64,000 bases of DNA, taken from assembly GCF_005938215.1 (NCBI RefSeq), contig NZ_VCPD01000001.1, forward strand, positions 744,001-808,000. The letters are read 5' to 3'. The number at the start of each line of letters is the position of its first letter. Positions within the stretch are counted from its first letter, which is position 1. This DNA is from Ruegeria sediminis. GTDB taxonomy: Bacteria > Pseudomonadota > Alphaproteobacteria > Rhodobacterales > Rhodobacteraceae. A model generated the notes under the pieces. The model searched no databases and was not told the DNA's origin. It saw nothing but the letters and a program-made list of their open reading frames with translations. A program made the translations under genes and the position numbers. Shown in pieces: positions 29,132 to 37,497 of this stretch.

Positions 29132-29737
29132 CTACCACATGGTCCGCGCCGCGCGGGCGGGCCAGGCGGTGTCGTAGGCTGCGCCGCCCTCTTCCCCGCC
29201 GGTCAGTTCGGCCAGGAGGTCACCGATCGACGGCAGGCCGCCGCTTTCGTCGCCGCTGGCCCAGGTGCCGGCCCGCATGAGGGCGCGGGCGCATTGGATG
29301 TAGATCTCGGCGATTTCGATCACGATCACCGTCGCGGGGCGTTTGCCCTGTTTCTCGAACCGGGCGCATAGATCGACGTCCGCGGTCAGCCGCGCCGCGC
29401 CGTTCACCCGGACCACGTTGTCAGAGCCCGGCACCAGGAACATCAGCGACACGCGCGGGTCCCGGATGATGTTGCGCAAGCTGTCCAGCCGGTTGTTGCC
29501 GCGCCAGTCGGGCATCGCCAGCGTCCCCGGATCAAGCTCGAGCACGACCGGGCCGTCGTCGCCCCGCGGGCTGCCGTCGGTGCCCTCGGGCCCGACGGTG
29601 CTGAGCACGCAGAGCCGCGAGGCCATGATCCACTTGCGGTAAAGCGGCGTCAGGCGGCGCGCCACCTTGCGCAGGGACGGCGCGGCCGGTGCGCCATAGA
29701 GCGTGTCCAGTTCGGAGATGTCGTCAATGTACCGCAT
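29132..29737 (-). CDS. PPOX-type FMN-binding flavoprotein
   Basis: A 201-residue pyridoxamine 5'-phosphate oxidase-like protein. Segments KWIMASRLCVLSTVGPEGTDGSPRGD, MPDWRGNNRLDSLRNIIRDPRVSLMF and VNGAARLTAD fit the split-barrel FMN-binding subfamily often labelled MSMEG_1061/DR2398-like. Reaction unknown. The ATG at 29737 lies inside the end of plsC, overlapping it by 14 bases; a TTG three codons earlier is possible. It is the last gene of the ftsE-ftsX-plsC run. Confidence 0.82.
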   Translation of the reverse strand: MRYIDDISELDTLYGAPAAPSLRKVARRLTPLYRKWIMASRLCVLSTVGPEGTDGSPRGDDGPVVLELDPGTLAMPDWRGNNRLDSLRNIIRDPRVSLMFLVPGSDNVVRVNGAARLTADVDLCARFEKQGKRPATVIVIEIAEIYIQCARALMRAGTWASGDESGGLPSIGDLLAELTGGEEGGAAYDTAWPARAARTMW

Positions 29738-30464
29738 CCGGATCAAACCCCACTTCGCGCATCAACTCGTTGGAATGGCTTTCGATTTCCTCTTCGAGCC
29801 GGGCCATGAAACTGTGACGGTCCACCCCCGGCGCGATCGGCTTCAGGAATTCGACGATCGCATGGCCCGGCTTGCGCAGGATGCCGCTGCGGGGCCAGAA
29901 CACGCCGACATTGGTGGCGACCGGAACGCAGGGGTTCTTCAGGCCCTCGTAGAGGATCGCCGTGCCTACCTTGTAGGCCTTTTTGACGCCCGGCGCGACG
30001 CGCGTTCCCTGCGGGTAGATCACCAGCTGGCCGGGCTCCTCGAATTCCCTGGCCACGTCCTTGACCATCTTGGCGATCGCCGCGCCCTTCTTGCCCCGGT
30101 TGACCGGGATGCAGCCCAGGCGTTTGGCGTAGAGGCCGATCACCGGCGTCCACATCAGCTCGCGCTTCATGATGAACTTGGCGTGCGGCACCGCATCGAA
30201 GATCAGCAGGATGTCGAAGAAGGACTGGTGCTTGGCGGCCAGCATGACTTCGCCGGTCGGGACCGTGCCCCTGACCTCGCCGCGGATGCCGACCATCCAG
30301 CGCGCCAGCCAGATGGTCGAGCGCGCATAGAGCTTGCAGGCGCGCAGCGCGCCCCGCTTGGAGAACAGGGCGTAGGGCGCGAAAAGCAATCCCAGCACGC
30401 CCATCCACAGGTAGATCACGATCGTGAAGATCAGCGAGCGCACCCACTGGAATGCCATGGCCAT
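29724..30464 (-). CDS. plsC: 1-acyl-sn-glycerol-3-phosphate acyltransferase
   Basis: A 246-residue membrane acyltransferase that makes phosphatidic acid from lysophosphatidic acid. An N-terminal hydrophobic anchor (SLIFTIVIYLWMGVLGLLFA) precedes HX4D in KHQSFFD (His79, Asp84), then CIPVNRG and VIYPQGTR, the second and third acyltransferase motifs. The start overlaps the ftsX stop (TGATG); the frame is open upstream within ftsX. The run ftsE-ftsX-plsC links cell division and lipid synthesis, an arrangement I recall from related alphaproteobacteria. Confidence 0.92.
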   Translation of the reverse strand: MAMAFQWVRSLIFTIVIYLWMGVLGLLFAPYALFSKRGALRACKLYARSTIWLARWMVGIRGEVRGTVPTGEVMLAAKHQSFFDILLIFDAVPHAKFIMKRELMWTPVIGLYAKRLGCIPVNRGKKGAAIAKMVKDVAREFEEPGQLVIYPQGTRVAPGVKKAYKVGTAILYEGLKNPCVPVATNVGVFWPRSGILRKPGHAIVEFLKPIAPGVDRHSFMARLEEEIESHSNELMREVGFDPDAVH

Positions 30465-31363
30465 CAGGACAGTTCCTTCAACTTGCGCCGGGCGGCGGCC
30501 AGGGTCGCGGCGAAGGCGACGGTCGCGCCCAGGGGCGGGATCAACAGCGGCAGGACCCATCCGATGCCCTGAAAACCGAGCCCGGTCAAGAATCCGCCGG
30601 CTTCGGAGGCATCCGGCAAAAGCAGCACCCCCGCCATACCCAGGATCGTGCCGACCGCCGCGCCGACAAGGGCCCGGAAGGTGAAGCGCCGCACGAAGGC
30701 GCCCGCGATGAACCGGTCACGCGCGCCGACAAGGCGCAAGACCTCGATCACCTGCGCATTGGCGGCCAGCGCCGCGTTGGCCGCCAGCGTGATCATCGCC
30801 GCCGTGGCGCCGCCGATCAGAAGGATCGAGACGAGCGCGAGGCGGCGCAGCGAATTGGCGGCATCGACCAGCGGTTCGCGCCAGCGCGTGTGATCGTCCA
30901 GCACGGCGCCCGGCACCTCGGCCCCGAGCCGCAGCCGCAGCCCGGTGGAGTCGTAGCCCGGCACACCCGCAACGATCTCGATCAGCTGCGGCACCGGCAG
31001 CGCGTCGATGGGCAGATCCGGCCCGAACCACGGCGACAGCAGCGCCGCCTGTTCCTCGCTTGTCAGGGCGCGGGCCGAGGCGACGCCGGGCGTCTGTTGC
31101 AGAACCTTGAGCGCGACGGCAGTCTGGGAGGCGCGCTGATCGGCGGGCGCATTGATGCGCAACGTGGCCGCACGCGCCAGTTCCGAGGCCCAGCGGTCCG
31201 CAAGCCGGCCGGAGGCCAGCGACAGCGCCAGGGCGAATACCGCCAGAAACGCCATCGCACCCGACACGAACAGGGTCAGATGCGCGGTGAACCCCGAGGG
31301 CGGGACGACGCGGTCGGCCCTTTGGTCGCCCTTGAGCAAAAGACGGATGGATCCCTTCTTCAC
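30464..31363 (-). CDS. ftsX: Cell division protein FtsX (ABC permease-like)
   Basis: A 299-residue membrane protein of the FtsX family. The N-terminal cytoplasmic part contains DRVVPPSGFTAHLTLFVSGAMAFLAVFALALSL, a large periplasmic loop follows (about 60-165), and three more helices sit in the C-terminal half. With FtsE it controls peptidoglycan hydrolases at the septum. The start overlaps the ftsE stop by four bases and its stop overlaps the plsC start. Sequence conservation in FtsX is low, so the call rests strongly on ftsE. Confidence 0.9.
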   Translation of the reverse strand: MKKGSIRLLLKGDQRADRVVPPSGFTAHLTLFVSGAMAFLAVFALALSLASGRLADRWASELARAATLRINAPADQRASQTAVALKVLQQTPGVASARALTSEEQAALLSPWFGPDLPIDALPVPQLIEIVAGVPGYDSTGLRLRLGAEVPGAVLDDHTRWREPLVDAANSLRRLALVSILLIGGATAAMITLAANAALAANAQVIEVLRLVGARDRFIAGAFVRRFTFRALVGAAVGTILGMAGVLLLPDASEAGGFLTGLGFQGIGWVLPLLIPPLGATVAFAATLAAARRKLKELS

Positions 31364-32037
31364 AGATCGGCCCCCGCAAGCTGCAGTTTCCGCTGCGAGA
31401 TCCGCAGCACGCGCGCCTGGACCTGGCTTTTGGCGGCGCGGATGAGGCTGAGGTCATGCGTGGCGATCAGCACCGTCTTTCCCATGCGGTTGAGTTCGAT
31501 CAGCAGGCGCAGCAGCCGCTGCGACATCTCCCAGTCCACGTTGCCGGTGGGTTCGTCCGCCAGCACCATGTCCGGCGACAGGATGACCGCGCGGGCCAGC
31601 GCCGCGCGCTGGCGTTCGCCGCCCGACAATTCCGGCGGCAGCGCATCCGCGCGCCGGCCCAGCCCGACCCAGTGCATGAGTTCGTGCAGGTTGGCGTCCT
31701 CGGACTTGGGATCCCGCCCCGAGACCAGCAACGGCAGGGCGACATTCTCGGCCAGCGTCATGTGGTCCAGAAACCGGCAATCCTGGTGCACGACGCCGAT
31801 GCGGCGGCGCATCATCGCGGTGTGGTCGCGGTCCAGCCGAGCCATGTCCTGGCCGAACACGCTGAGCCGCCCTGCCGTCGGCAGCAGCGCGCCGTAGCAG
31901 AGCTTGAGCAGCGTGGTCTTTCCCGACCCGGAGGGCCCGGTCAGAAAGTGGAAGGAGCCCGGCGCGAGTTGCATCGAGACATCGCTCAGCAACTCCCCGC
32001 CGCCATAGCTGTAGCCGACGTTTTCCAGCTCGATCAA
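31360..32037 (-). CDS. ftsE: Cell division ATP-binding protein FtsE
   Basis: A 225-residue ABC ATPase. Walker A GPSGSGKTT (34-42), signature LSGGERQRAAL, Walker B MVLADEP, and a switch His in IATHDLSL. It opens MIELENVGYSYGGGELLSDVS as FtsE does. It partners FtsX at the septum. First gene of the minus-strand run, with 183 non-coding bases separating it from the divergent zinc-ribbon gene. LolD-type ATPases are similar, but the ftsX neighbour decides. Confidence 0.94.
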   Translation of the reverse strand: MIELENVGYSYGGGELLSDVSMQLAPGSFHFLTGPSGSGKTTLLKLCYGALLPTAGRLSVFGQDMARLDRDHTAMMRRRIGVVHQDCRFLDHMTLAENVALPLLVSGRDPKSEDANLHELMHWVGLGRRADALPPELSGGERQRAALARAVILSPDMVLADEPTGNVDWEMSQRLLRLLIELNRMGKTVLIATHDLSLIRAAKSQVQARVLRISQRKLQLAGADL

Positions 32038-32220
32038 ACCTGCCCCCTGTCGCTTTGGCGCTCTTCTTGCCCCAGCCCGTGACCGGTTTCAATGCCCACA
32101 CCGGGGCCAAAGGGCGACACTTGCCCGCCGAGAGTGAAAACATTGTTTGCGCACAGGGAGTAACCGAATATCATCGCGGAAAAAACCGGCACCAGGAAAG
32201 AAGCGAGGCCAGGAGGCAGT

Positions 32221-33045
32221 ATGCGTCTGACATGTCCGAATTGCGGCGCCCAGTACGAGGTTCCCGATGAAGTGATCCCGAAAGGCGGCCGGGATGTGCA
32301 ATGCTCGAATTGCGACAAGACCTGGTTCCAGAACGCGGCGGGCGAAACGCCTGCCGAACCGGCACCGCCCAAACCCGAAGAACCGCGGCAGGAGGCGCCG
32401 CCGCCCGAGCCGCCCGCGGCCGAGCCGGAAAAGGCGGAGCAGGGGGCCGAAGCCGCGCCCGAGCCGGAAAAGGCGGAACCCGAGGCCGAAGCTGAGCCCG
32501 AAAAGGTGGAACCCGAGGCCGAACCGGCGGCCGCCGCGGAACCTTCGCGCCCGGAACCGGCCAGCCCGCGCAGCGTCGATCCCGCCGTCGCCAACATCCT
32601 GCGCGAGGAAGCCGCGCACGAGGCCGAACTGCGCGCGCGCGAAGCGGACAAGCTGGAAGTTCAGCAGGATCTCGGGCTGGAGGCCCATGCCGGGAAGAAG
32701 CCGGGCGCGGATGCGCCTCCGGCGGCAAAAACCGTGCCGGAGGAGTCCCGCCGCGCGGCGCTGCCCGACATCGAAGAGATCAACTCGACCCTGCGCGGCG
32801 ACGCGGCTTCCGACAAGGGCGAACAGGCCGAACAACAGGGGCGGAAGTCGAGCGGTTTCCTGCGCGGCTTTGCGCTGGTCGTCATTCTGGGCGTCGTCCT
32901 GATGATGGTCTACAGCAACGCGCAGCAGATCGGCGAAGCGGTGCCGCAGGCGGACCCGGTGCTGGACTCCTACGTGTCGATGGTCGATCAGGCGCGGCTG
33001 TGGCTGGAAGCGCAGGCGGATGCGGTCATGAACCCGGCCGAGTGA
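32221..33045 (+). CDS. Zinc-ribbon (MJ0042-type) single-pass membrane protein
   Basis: A 274-residue protein with an N-terminal zinc ribbon, Cys5, Cys8, Cys28 and Cys31 (MRLTCPNCGAQYEVP and VQCSNCDKTW). A long Pro/Glu/Ala-rich low-complexity region (about 40-115, repeats of EPEKAEPEAE type) follows, then a helical stretch and one membrane segment near 215-231 (FALVVILGVVLMMVYS). The short C-terminal tail is predicted outside. Such proteins are common next to ftsE in Rhodobacteraceae as I recall, but the function is unknown. AGGAGG stands shortly before the ATG. Confidence 0.85.
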   Translation: MRLTCPNCGAQYEVPDEVIPKGGRDVQCSNCDKTWFQNAAGETPAEPAPPKPEEPRQEAPPPEPPAAEPEKAEQGAEAAPEPEKAEPEAEAEPEKVEPEAEPAAAAEPSRPEPASPRSVDPAVANILREEAAHEAELRAREADKLEVQQDLGLEAHAGKKPGADAPPAAKTVPEESRRAALPDIEEINSTLRGDAASDKGEQAEQQGRKSSGFLRGFALVVILGVVLMMVYSNAQQIGEAVPQADPVLDSYVSMVDQARLWLEAQADAVMNPAE

Positions 33046-33069
33046 GCGGACGCCCGCGATCCCTGCCGG

Positions 33070-35661
33070 TCAGAACCGTTCCAGCAGACGCTTGAGGTAA
33101 TCCAGTTCGATCTTGGGCCGGTCGGAATCGCCGGTGCGGCGGCGGATCTCGTCCAGCAATTCGCGCGCGCGGCGATAGACGTCCTCGCCCTGCAGCAGCC
33201 CTTCGTCGGTCGAGATCGAGCCGACGGCCCCCTGGTTCCGACCCAGCGGATCGAGGTTGCGGGCCTGCATGTCGCCATCCTGCGCCCCCTGGCCCGGCTG
33301 TGACTGGTTTTCCTGCGCCATCGCCTCGCCCAGCGAGCGCATGCCTTCGCGCAGCGCCTCCATCGCTTCGGACTGTTGGTCGATGGCCTCGGCCAGATCG
33401 TCGCCGCGCAGCGCCTCTTCGGCGCCTTCCATCGCGCGCCCGGCCCGGCCCAGCGCGTCGCGGGCGGCGTCGCCCTCGGGCGTGCCGGCACCCGGCAGGG
33501 ACTGTTCCTGACGGCGCAGTTCCTCGCGCAGAGCCTGTTGACGGTCGGCCAGCGAGCCTTCGCCCTGCTCGCCCGCGCCGGACTGGTCCGAACCCTGCCC
33601 GCGGCCGCCCTGGCCGTCGTGGCTTTCTCCGCGTCCCATGCCGCCCGAGCGGCCTTCGTTGCCTTCGCGGTCGCCGGATTGCGCGCCCGGGTTGAACTGT
33701 TCCTGCAGATCGCGGAACGCCTGATCGCTGAGGCCTTGCTGGTTGCGCAGCGTCTCGGCCAGGTCCTCCATAGCGCGGCGTCCCTCGGATTGGCCGCCCT
33801 GCCCCTGGCCCTGCGTCACGCGCATGTTTTCCATCATCTGCTGGAATTCCTGCAGCGCCTGCTGCGCCTCGGCCATGCGGCCCTGTTCCATCAGTTCCTG
33901 GATGCGGTCCATCATGCGCTGCAGGTCGTCCTGCGTCATGCGCATGGACTGGCTGTTCGGATCCTGCGGGCCTTGCTCGCCTTCCATCCCGTCCTGTTGC
34001 GCCTGCCGCTGCAACTGCCGCAGGTAGTCGTCGGTCGCTTCGCGCAACTCCTGCATCAGCTCGGCGATCTCCTGGTCCGAAGCGCCGTTCTTCATCGCCT
34101 CGCTCAGGCGTTCCTGCGCCCGGCGCAGCCGCTCGAGCGCGTCGCTGAGCGTGCCCTCTTCCAGCAGGATCGCCAGATCCCACAGCGCCTCGGCGATCTC
34201 GGCCTGCTGCTCGGGGCGAAGGCCGAACTGGGCATAGGTCTCGAGCCGGCGGAGGATGACGCGCAGGCGCAGATAGGCGGTCTCGGAGCGGAAGATGTCC
34301 TCGGGCCGGTGCGAGATCGCCCGCAGCAGTTGCGCCACGCGCGGCGCGTTGGCCCTGGCCCAGAGCAGATCCCGGCGCTGTTCGATGACGGCGGCGGCCA
34401 GCGGGTCGAAGAACCGCCGCGCGGGCAGCTTCGTCGCGTAGGGTTCGGAAAACGCGTTCTGGTCGCGGGCGTCGAGCGCCGACAGGGTGATCGTCACCGG
34501 AAGGTGCGCCCAGGGGTGTTGCGAAAAATCCTCGATCAGATCCTCGGCAAAGTCGCTCCGGTCGCCGGCAATGGGCATCGGCAGTTCGACGGTGATCCCG
34601 TCGCGGGGATCCGGGTCGGCCAACAGCCCGTGGCGGCGGTCGAGACCCGCCAGATCAAGTTCGATGCGCGCCTCGCCCGAGACCACGCCGTAATCGTCGC
34701 TGGCCGTGAACGGCAGGGTCATCTGGCCGCCGGCCTCGGCCTCGGCGATGCCGGCGATTTCGACCGATGGCGGGTTGTCCGGGACGATCTCGAGCCCCCA
34801 CATGCGCCCGCCCGGGCCGTCGATCCGCAGGACGCCGGACTGCACGGCGGTGAAACTCTGTTCGGGTTCCGTCGCTACCTGCGTGCCGCTGGCAGAGGTG
34901 GTTTCGCTCAGCGACAGCTGGCCGACCTCGCCGTAGAAGCGCAGCGTGACGTCGCTGCCTTCGGGAATCTGCACGGACTCGTTCGACAGATCCGCCAGGT
35001 AAAGCGTCGGCCGCCCCGTGTAGCGCGGCGGTTCGATCCAGCCTTCCCAGGTCGGACCCTGCCCGGCCATGGCGCTGCCGGGCGCGAGTTCGGCCACCGA
35101 GGCGACGCGCCACAGCGACCCGAACAAAAGCGCCACCACCAGCGCCAGCAGGGCGGAATAGCGCAGCGCGAAGGGATCGCGGGCCGCCAGCCGCAGATCG
35201 GGCCTGACCGGAACCGCCCTGGCGGCCTTGTCCGCCATGCGCGCCTGATGCGCCCGCCACAGAATGACCGAAGCGCCGTCCATCGCGCCGATCGCCTGGT
35301 CGTCGAGCAGCGCCTGAATTGGCCGTTCCGGCATGGTTTCGTCGAGCCGCGCCAGCGCATCCGCCCGCGTCGGCCAATGGAACCGCCGCGCGCCGTGGAC
35401 CAGCGCCACAAGCGCCCCCAGCCCGGCAAGCGCGCCCACGGCCCAGACCAGTTCCACTTCGACCAGATCCTGCAGACCCAGCATCAGCGCAGCCAGAACC
35501 GCCATGACGATCGAGGCCAGGGGCCAGAACGCCCGCAGCACCTGCTCGGCCAGCATCCCTGCGCGGGTGAGCCACAGCGACAGCCTGGGAATCGGTAGCG
35601 GTTTCTTGGCGGTCAAAACGGGCCTCCAGACGGGCCCGCGCGAAATCCGCGTCAAAGCCAC
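33070..35661 (-). CDS. TIGR02302/DUF4175 large membrane protein
   Basis: An 863-residue protein matching the TIGR02302 (DUF4175) family of alphaproteobacteria. Two hydrophobic helices lie near 36-90 and another near 168-190 (YSALLALVVALLFGSLW). A beta-rich periplasmic-type region (FYGEVGQLSLSETTSASGTQ) follows, then a long Gln/Glu/Met-rich helical part (about 500-800) with low-complexity stretches such as GQGQGGQSEGRR and GGMGRGESHDGQGGRGQG. Its role is unknown. The GTG start overlaps the lysA stop by ten bases, so it ends the argH-lysA operon. Confidence 0.85.
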   Translation of the reverse strand: MALTRISRGPVWRPVLTAKKPLPIPRLSLWLTRAGMLAEQVLRAFWPLASIVMAVLAALMLGLQDLVEVELVWAVGALAGLGALVALVHGARRFHWPTRADALARLDETMPERPIQALLDDQAIGAMDGASVILWRAHQARMADKAARAVPVRPDLRLAARDPFALRYSALLALVVALLFGSLWRVASVAELAPGSAMAGQGPTWEGWIEPPRYTGRPTLYLADLSNESVQIPEGSDVTLRFYGEVGQLSLSETTSASGTQVATEPEQSFTAVQSGVLRIDGPGGRMWGLEIVPDNPPSVEIAGIAEAEAGGQMTLPFTASDDYGVVSGEARIELDLAGLDRRHGLLADPDPRDGITVELPMPIAGDRSDFAEDLIEDFSQHPWAHLPVTITLSALDARDQNAFSEPYATKLPARRFFDPLAAAVIEQRRDLLWARANAPRVAQLLRAISHRPEDIFRSETAYLRLRVILRRLETYAQFGLRPEQQAEIAEALWDLAILLEEGTLSDALERLRRAQERLSEAMKNGASDQEIAELMQELREATDDYLRQLQRQAQQDGMEGEQGPQDPNSQSMRMTQDDLQRMMDRIQELMEQGRMAEAQQALQEFQQMMENMRVTQGQGQGGQSEGRRAMEDLAETLRNQQGLSDQAFRDLQEQFNPGAQSGDREGNEGRSGGMGRGESHDGQGGRGQGSDQSGAGEQGEGSLADRQQALREELRRQEQSLPGAGTPEGDAARDALGRAGRAMEGAEEALRGDDLAEAIDQQSEAMEALREGMRSLGEAMAQENQSQPGQGAQDGDMQARNLDPLGRNQGAVGSISTDEGLLQGEDVYRRARELLDEIRRRTGDSDRPKIELDYLKRLLERF

Positions 35662-36917
35662 TCGGGTATGGTATCGCGGTTTATGATTTCGTCAAATGTC
35701 GGTCTTGCGCGAATAACCGCGAATTGATCGCCGCGAACCAGCACTTCGGGGATCAGGGGGCGGGTGTTGTATTCGCTCGCCATGACGGCGCCATAGGCCC
35801 CGGCGCTGCGGAAGGCGATCAGGTCGTCCGCGGCAAGGGGCGGCATGTGGCGCTGCTTGGCGAAGGTGTCGCCGGTTTCGCAGACCGGTCCGACGATGTC
35901 GTAGGGCTGCATCTCGGTGCCCGGCGCGGGTTCCAGGACCGGCACGATGTCGTGATGCGCCTCGTACATCGCGGGCCGGATCAGGTCGTTCATCGCCCCG
36001 TCGAGGATCAGGAAATCGCGCCCCTCGCCCGATTTCACGTAGATCACCCGGGACACCATGAGCCCGGCATTGCCGGCGATCAGGCGCCCCGGCTCGATCT
36101 CGATTTCGCAGCCCAGATGGCCGAGCGTGTCCTTGATCAGCTGCCCGTATTCCAGCGGCAGCGGCGGCGCCTCGTTCGAGCGGGTATAGGGGATGCCAAG
36201 GCCACCGCCCAGATCGAGGCGGCGGATGTCGTGCCCCTCGGACCGCAGCCGTTCGGTCAGCTCCGCGACCTTGCGGTAGGCCTGTTCAAAGGGCTCCAGC
36301 ACGGTCAACTGCGAGCCGATGTGAACGTCGATCCCCACCACTTCGAGCCCCGGCAGGCTGGCCGCGCGGGCATAGACCTGAGAGGCGCGGGCGATCGGGA
36401 TGCCGAACTTGTTCTCGGATTTCCCCGTCGCGATCTTGGCGTGGGTGCGGGCGTCCACGTCCGGGTTCACCCGGACGGTGATCGGAGCGGTCACGCCAAG
36501 CTCGGTCGCGACGGCGCTGATCACCTCCATCTCGGGTTCGGATTCCACGTTGAACTGGCGGACGCCGCCCATCAGCGCCATGCGGATCTCGTCGGCGGTC
36601 TTGCCGACGCCGGAAAACACGATCCGGTCGCCGGGAACGCCCGCCGCCCTGGCCCGCAGGTATTCGCCGCCCGAGACCACGTCCATGCCCGCGCCCGCCT
36701 GCGCCAGCGTCTTGAGGATCGCCTGGTTGCTGGCCGCCTTCATCGCGTAGCAGATCAGGTGGTCGGTCCCGTCCAGCGCCTCGTCGAACAGCCGGTAGTG
36801 CCGCAGCAGCGTCGCGGTCGAGTAGACGTAGAACGGGGTGCCCACCGCCGCGGCGATCTCGGCGATGGGAACGTCCTCGGCGTAGAGCGCGCCGTCGCGG
36901 TAGAGAAAGTGATCCAT
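35652..36917 (-). CDS. lysA: Diaminopimelate decarboxylase
   Basis: A 421-residue PLP enzyme that decarboxylates meso-diaminopimelate to L-lysine. The PLP lysine is Lys60 in CYAMKAASN. HIGSQL, LDLGGGLGIPY (phosphate-binding Gly loop), EPGRLIAGNAG and CETGDTFAKQR complete the fold type III signature. GCGAGGCC precedes the ATG. It is downstream of argH, a small lipoprotein and a DUF2834 gene on the minus strand. Confidence 0.96.
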   Translation of the reverse strand: MDHFLYRDGALYAEDVPIAEIAAAVGTPFYVYSTATLLRHYRLFDEALDGTDHLICYAMKAASNQAILKTLAQAGAGMDVVSGGEYLRARAAGVPGDRIVFSGVGKTADEIRMALMGGVRQFNVESEPEMEVISAVATELGVTAPITVRVNPDVDARTHAKIATGKSENKFGIPIARASQVYARAASLPGLEVVGIDVHIGSQLTVLEPFEQAYRKVAELTERLRSEGHDIRRLDLGGGLGIPYTRSNEAPPLPLEYGQLIKDTLGHLGCEIEIEPGRLIAGNAGLMVSRVIYVKSGEGRDFLILDGAMNDLIRPAMYEAHHDIVPVLEPAPGTEMQPYDIVGPVCETGDTFAKQRHMPPLAADDLIAFRSAGAYGAVMASEYNTRPLIPEVLVRGDQFAVIRARPTFDEIINRDTIPEWL

Positions 36918-36950
36918 GGCCTCGCGCTTAGACCGAAAGAACGCTTCGGA

Positions 36951-37265
36951 TCAATGGCGTTTGGAGCGCAGGAACAGGTAAAGTGGCAGCCCGCAGCTGA
37001 CCCCGATGCAGAATGTGGCGGGAATGGCGACCAGGTGCGCCCAGGTCCGGCGACGGACGACTTCGGCCAGGACCCAGACGGTGAGCGTCACCGCCGAAAT
37101 GGTGAGGTCCCAGACCAGCCCGGAACTGGCGGCGTTGGCGTGCCAGGCGTCGACCATGCCGGGCAGATCCAGGCCGTTCTCGGCGAACCAGCGCAGGAAC
37201 CAGCTCATCGGGTGGATGGCTCCCCAGGCGGCGAGCAGGAGGTAGGCGATACGCAGCGGGGTCAT
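36951..37265 (-). CDS. DUF2834 membrane protein
   Basis: A 104-residue protein with three hydrophobic segments (LRIAYLLLAAWGAIHPMSWFL, LVWDLTISAVTLTVWVLAEV, HLVAIPATFCIGVSCGLPLYLFL), matching the DUF2834 pattern of small inner-membrane proteins. Function unknown. AAGGAG precedes the ATG. It lies between the lipoprotein gene and lysA on the same strand, probably co-transcribed. Confidence 0.78.
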   Translation of the reverse strand: MTPLRIAYLLLAAWGAIHPMSWFLRWFAENGLDLPGMVDAWHANAASSGLVWDLTISAVTLTVWVLAEVVRRRTWAHLVAIPATFCIGVSCGLPLYLFLRSKRH

Positions 37266-37365
37266 GGCATTCTCCTTGTCCGCCGGTCAGTTAGGCCGGC
37301 GGGAACGGAGTGCAACGGTTTCGATGGGTTTTGTTGCGCCGCCGGCGACCCCGGCCGCACGAGTT

Positions 37366-37497
37366 TCAGCCCGGGATCCCGTGTCCGGACGTCGCGGCGC
37401 CCGCGTTCCTCGTCGGTTGCTCGGGTTCGCCATCTGCGCCGCATCCGGCCAGCGCGAGGCCGGCCAGAACCAGAAGGGATGCGCGGATCGTATTCAT
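37366..37497 (-). CDS. Tiny lipoprotein downstream of argH
   Basis: A 43-residue lipoprotein: hydrophobic signal ([17 protein letters not shown]) with lipobox LALAGC and lipidated Cys19, then a short hydrophilic tail ([16 protein letters not shown]). The ATG overlaps the argH stop (ATGA). It recalls LptM/YifL, the short lipoprotein found next to lysA in E. coli that aids LptD maturation; the same neighbourhood (argH and lysA) makes this plausible, but the tail shows no clear LptM motif, so no gene name is given. Confidence 0.7.
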   Translation of the reverse strand: MNTIRASLLVLAGLALAGCGADGEPEQPTRNAGAATSGHGIPG

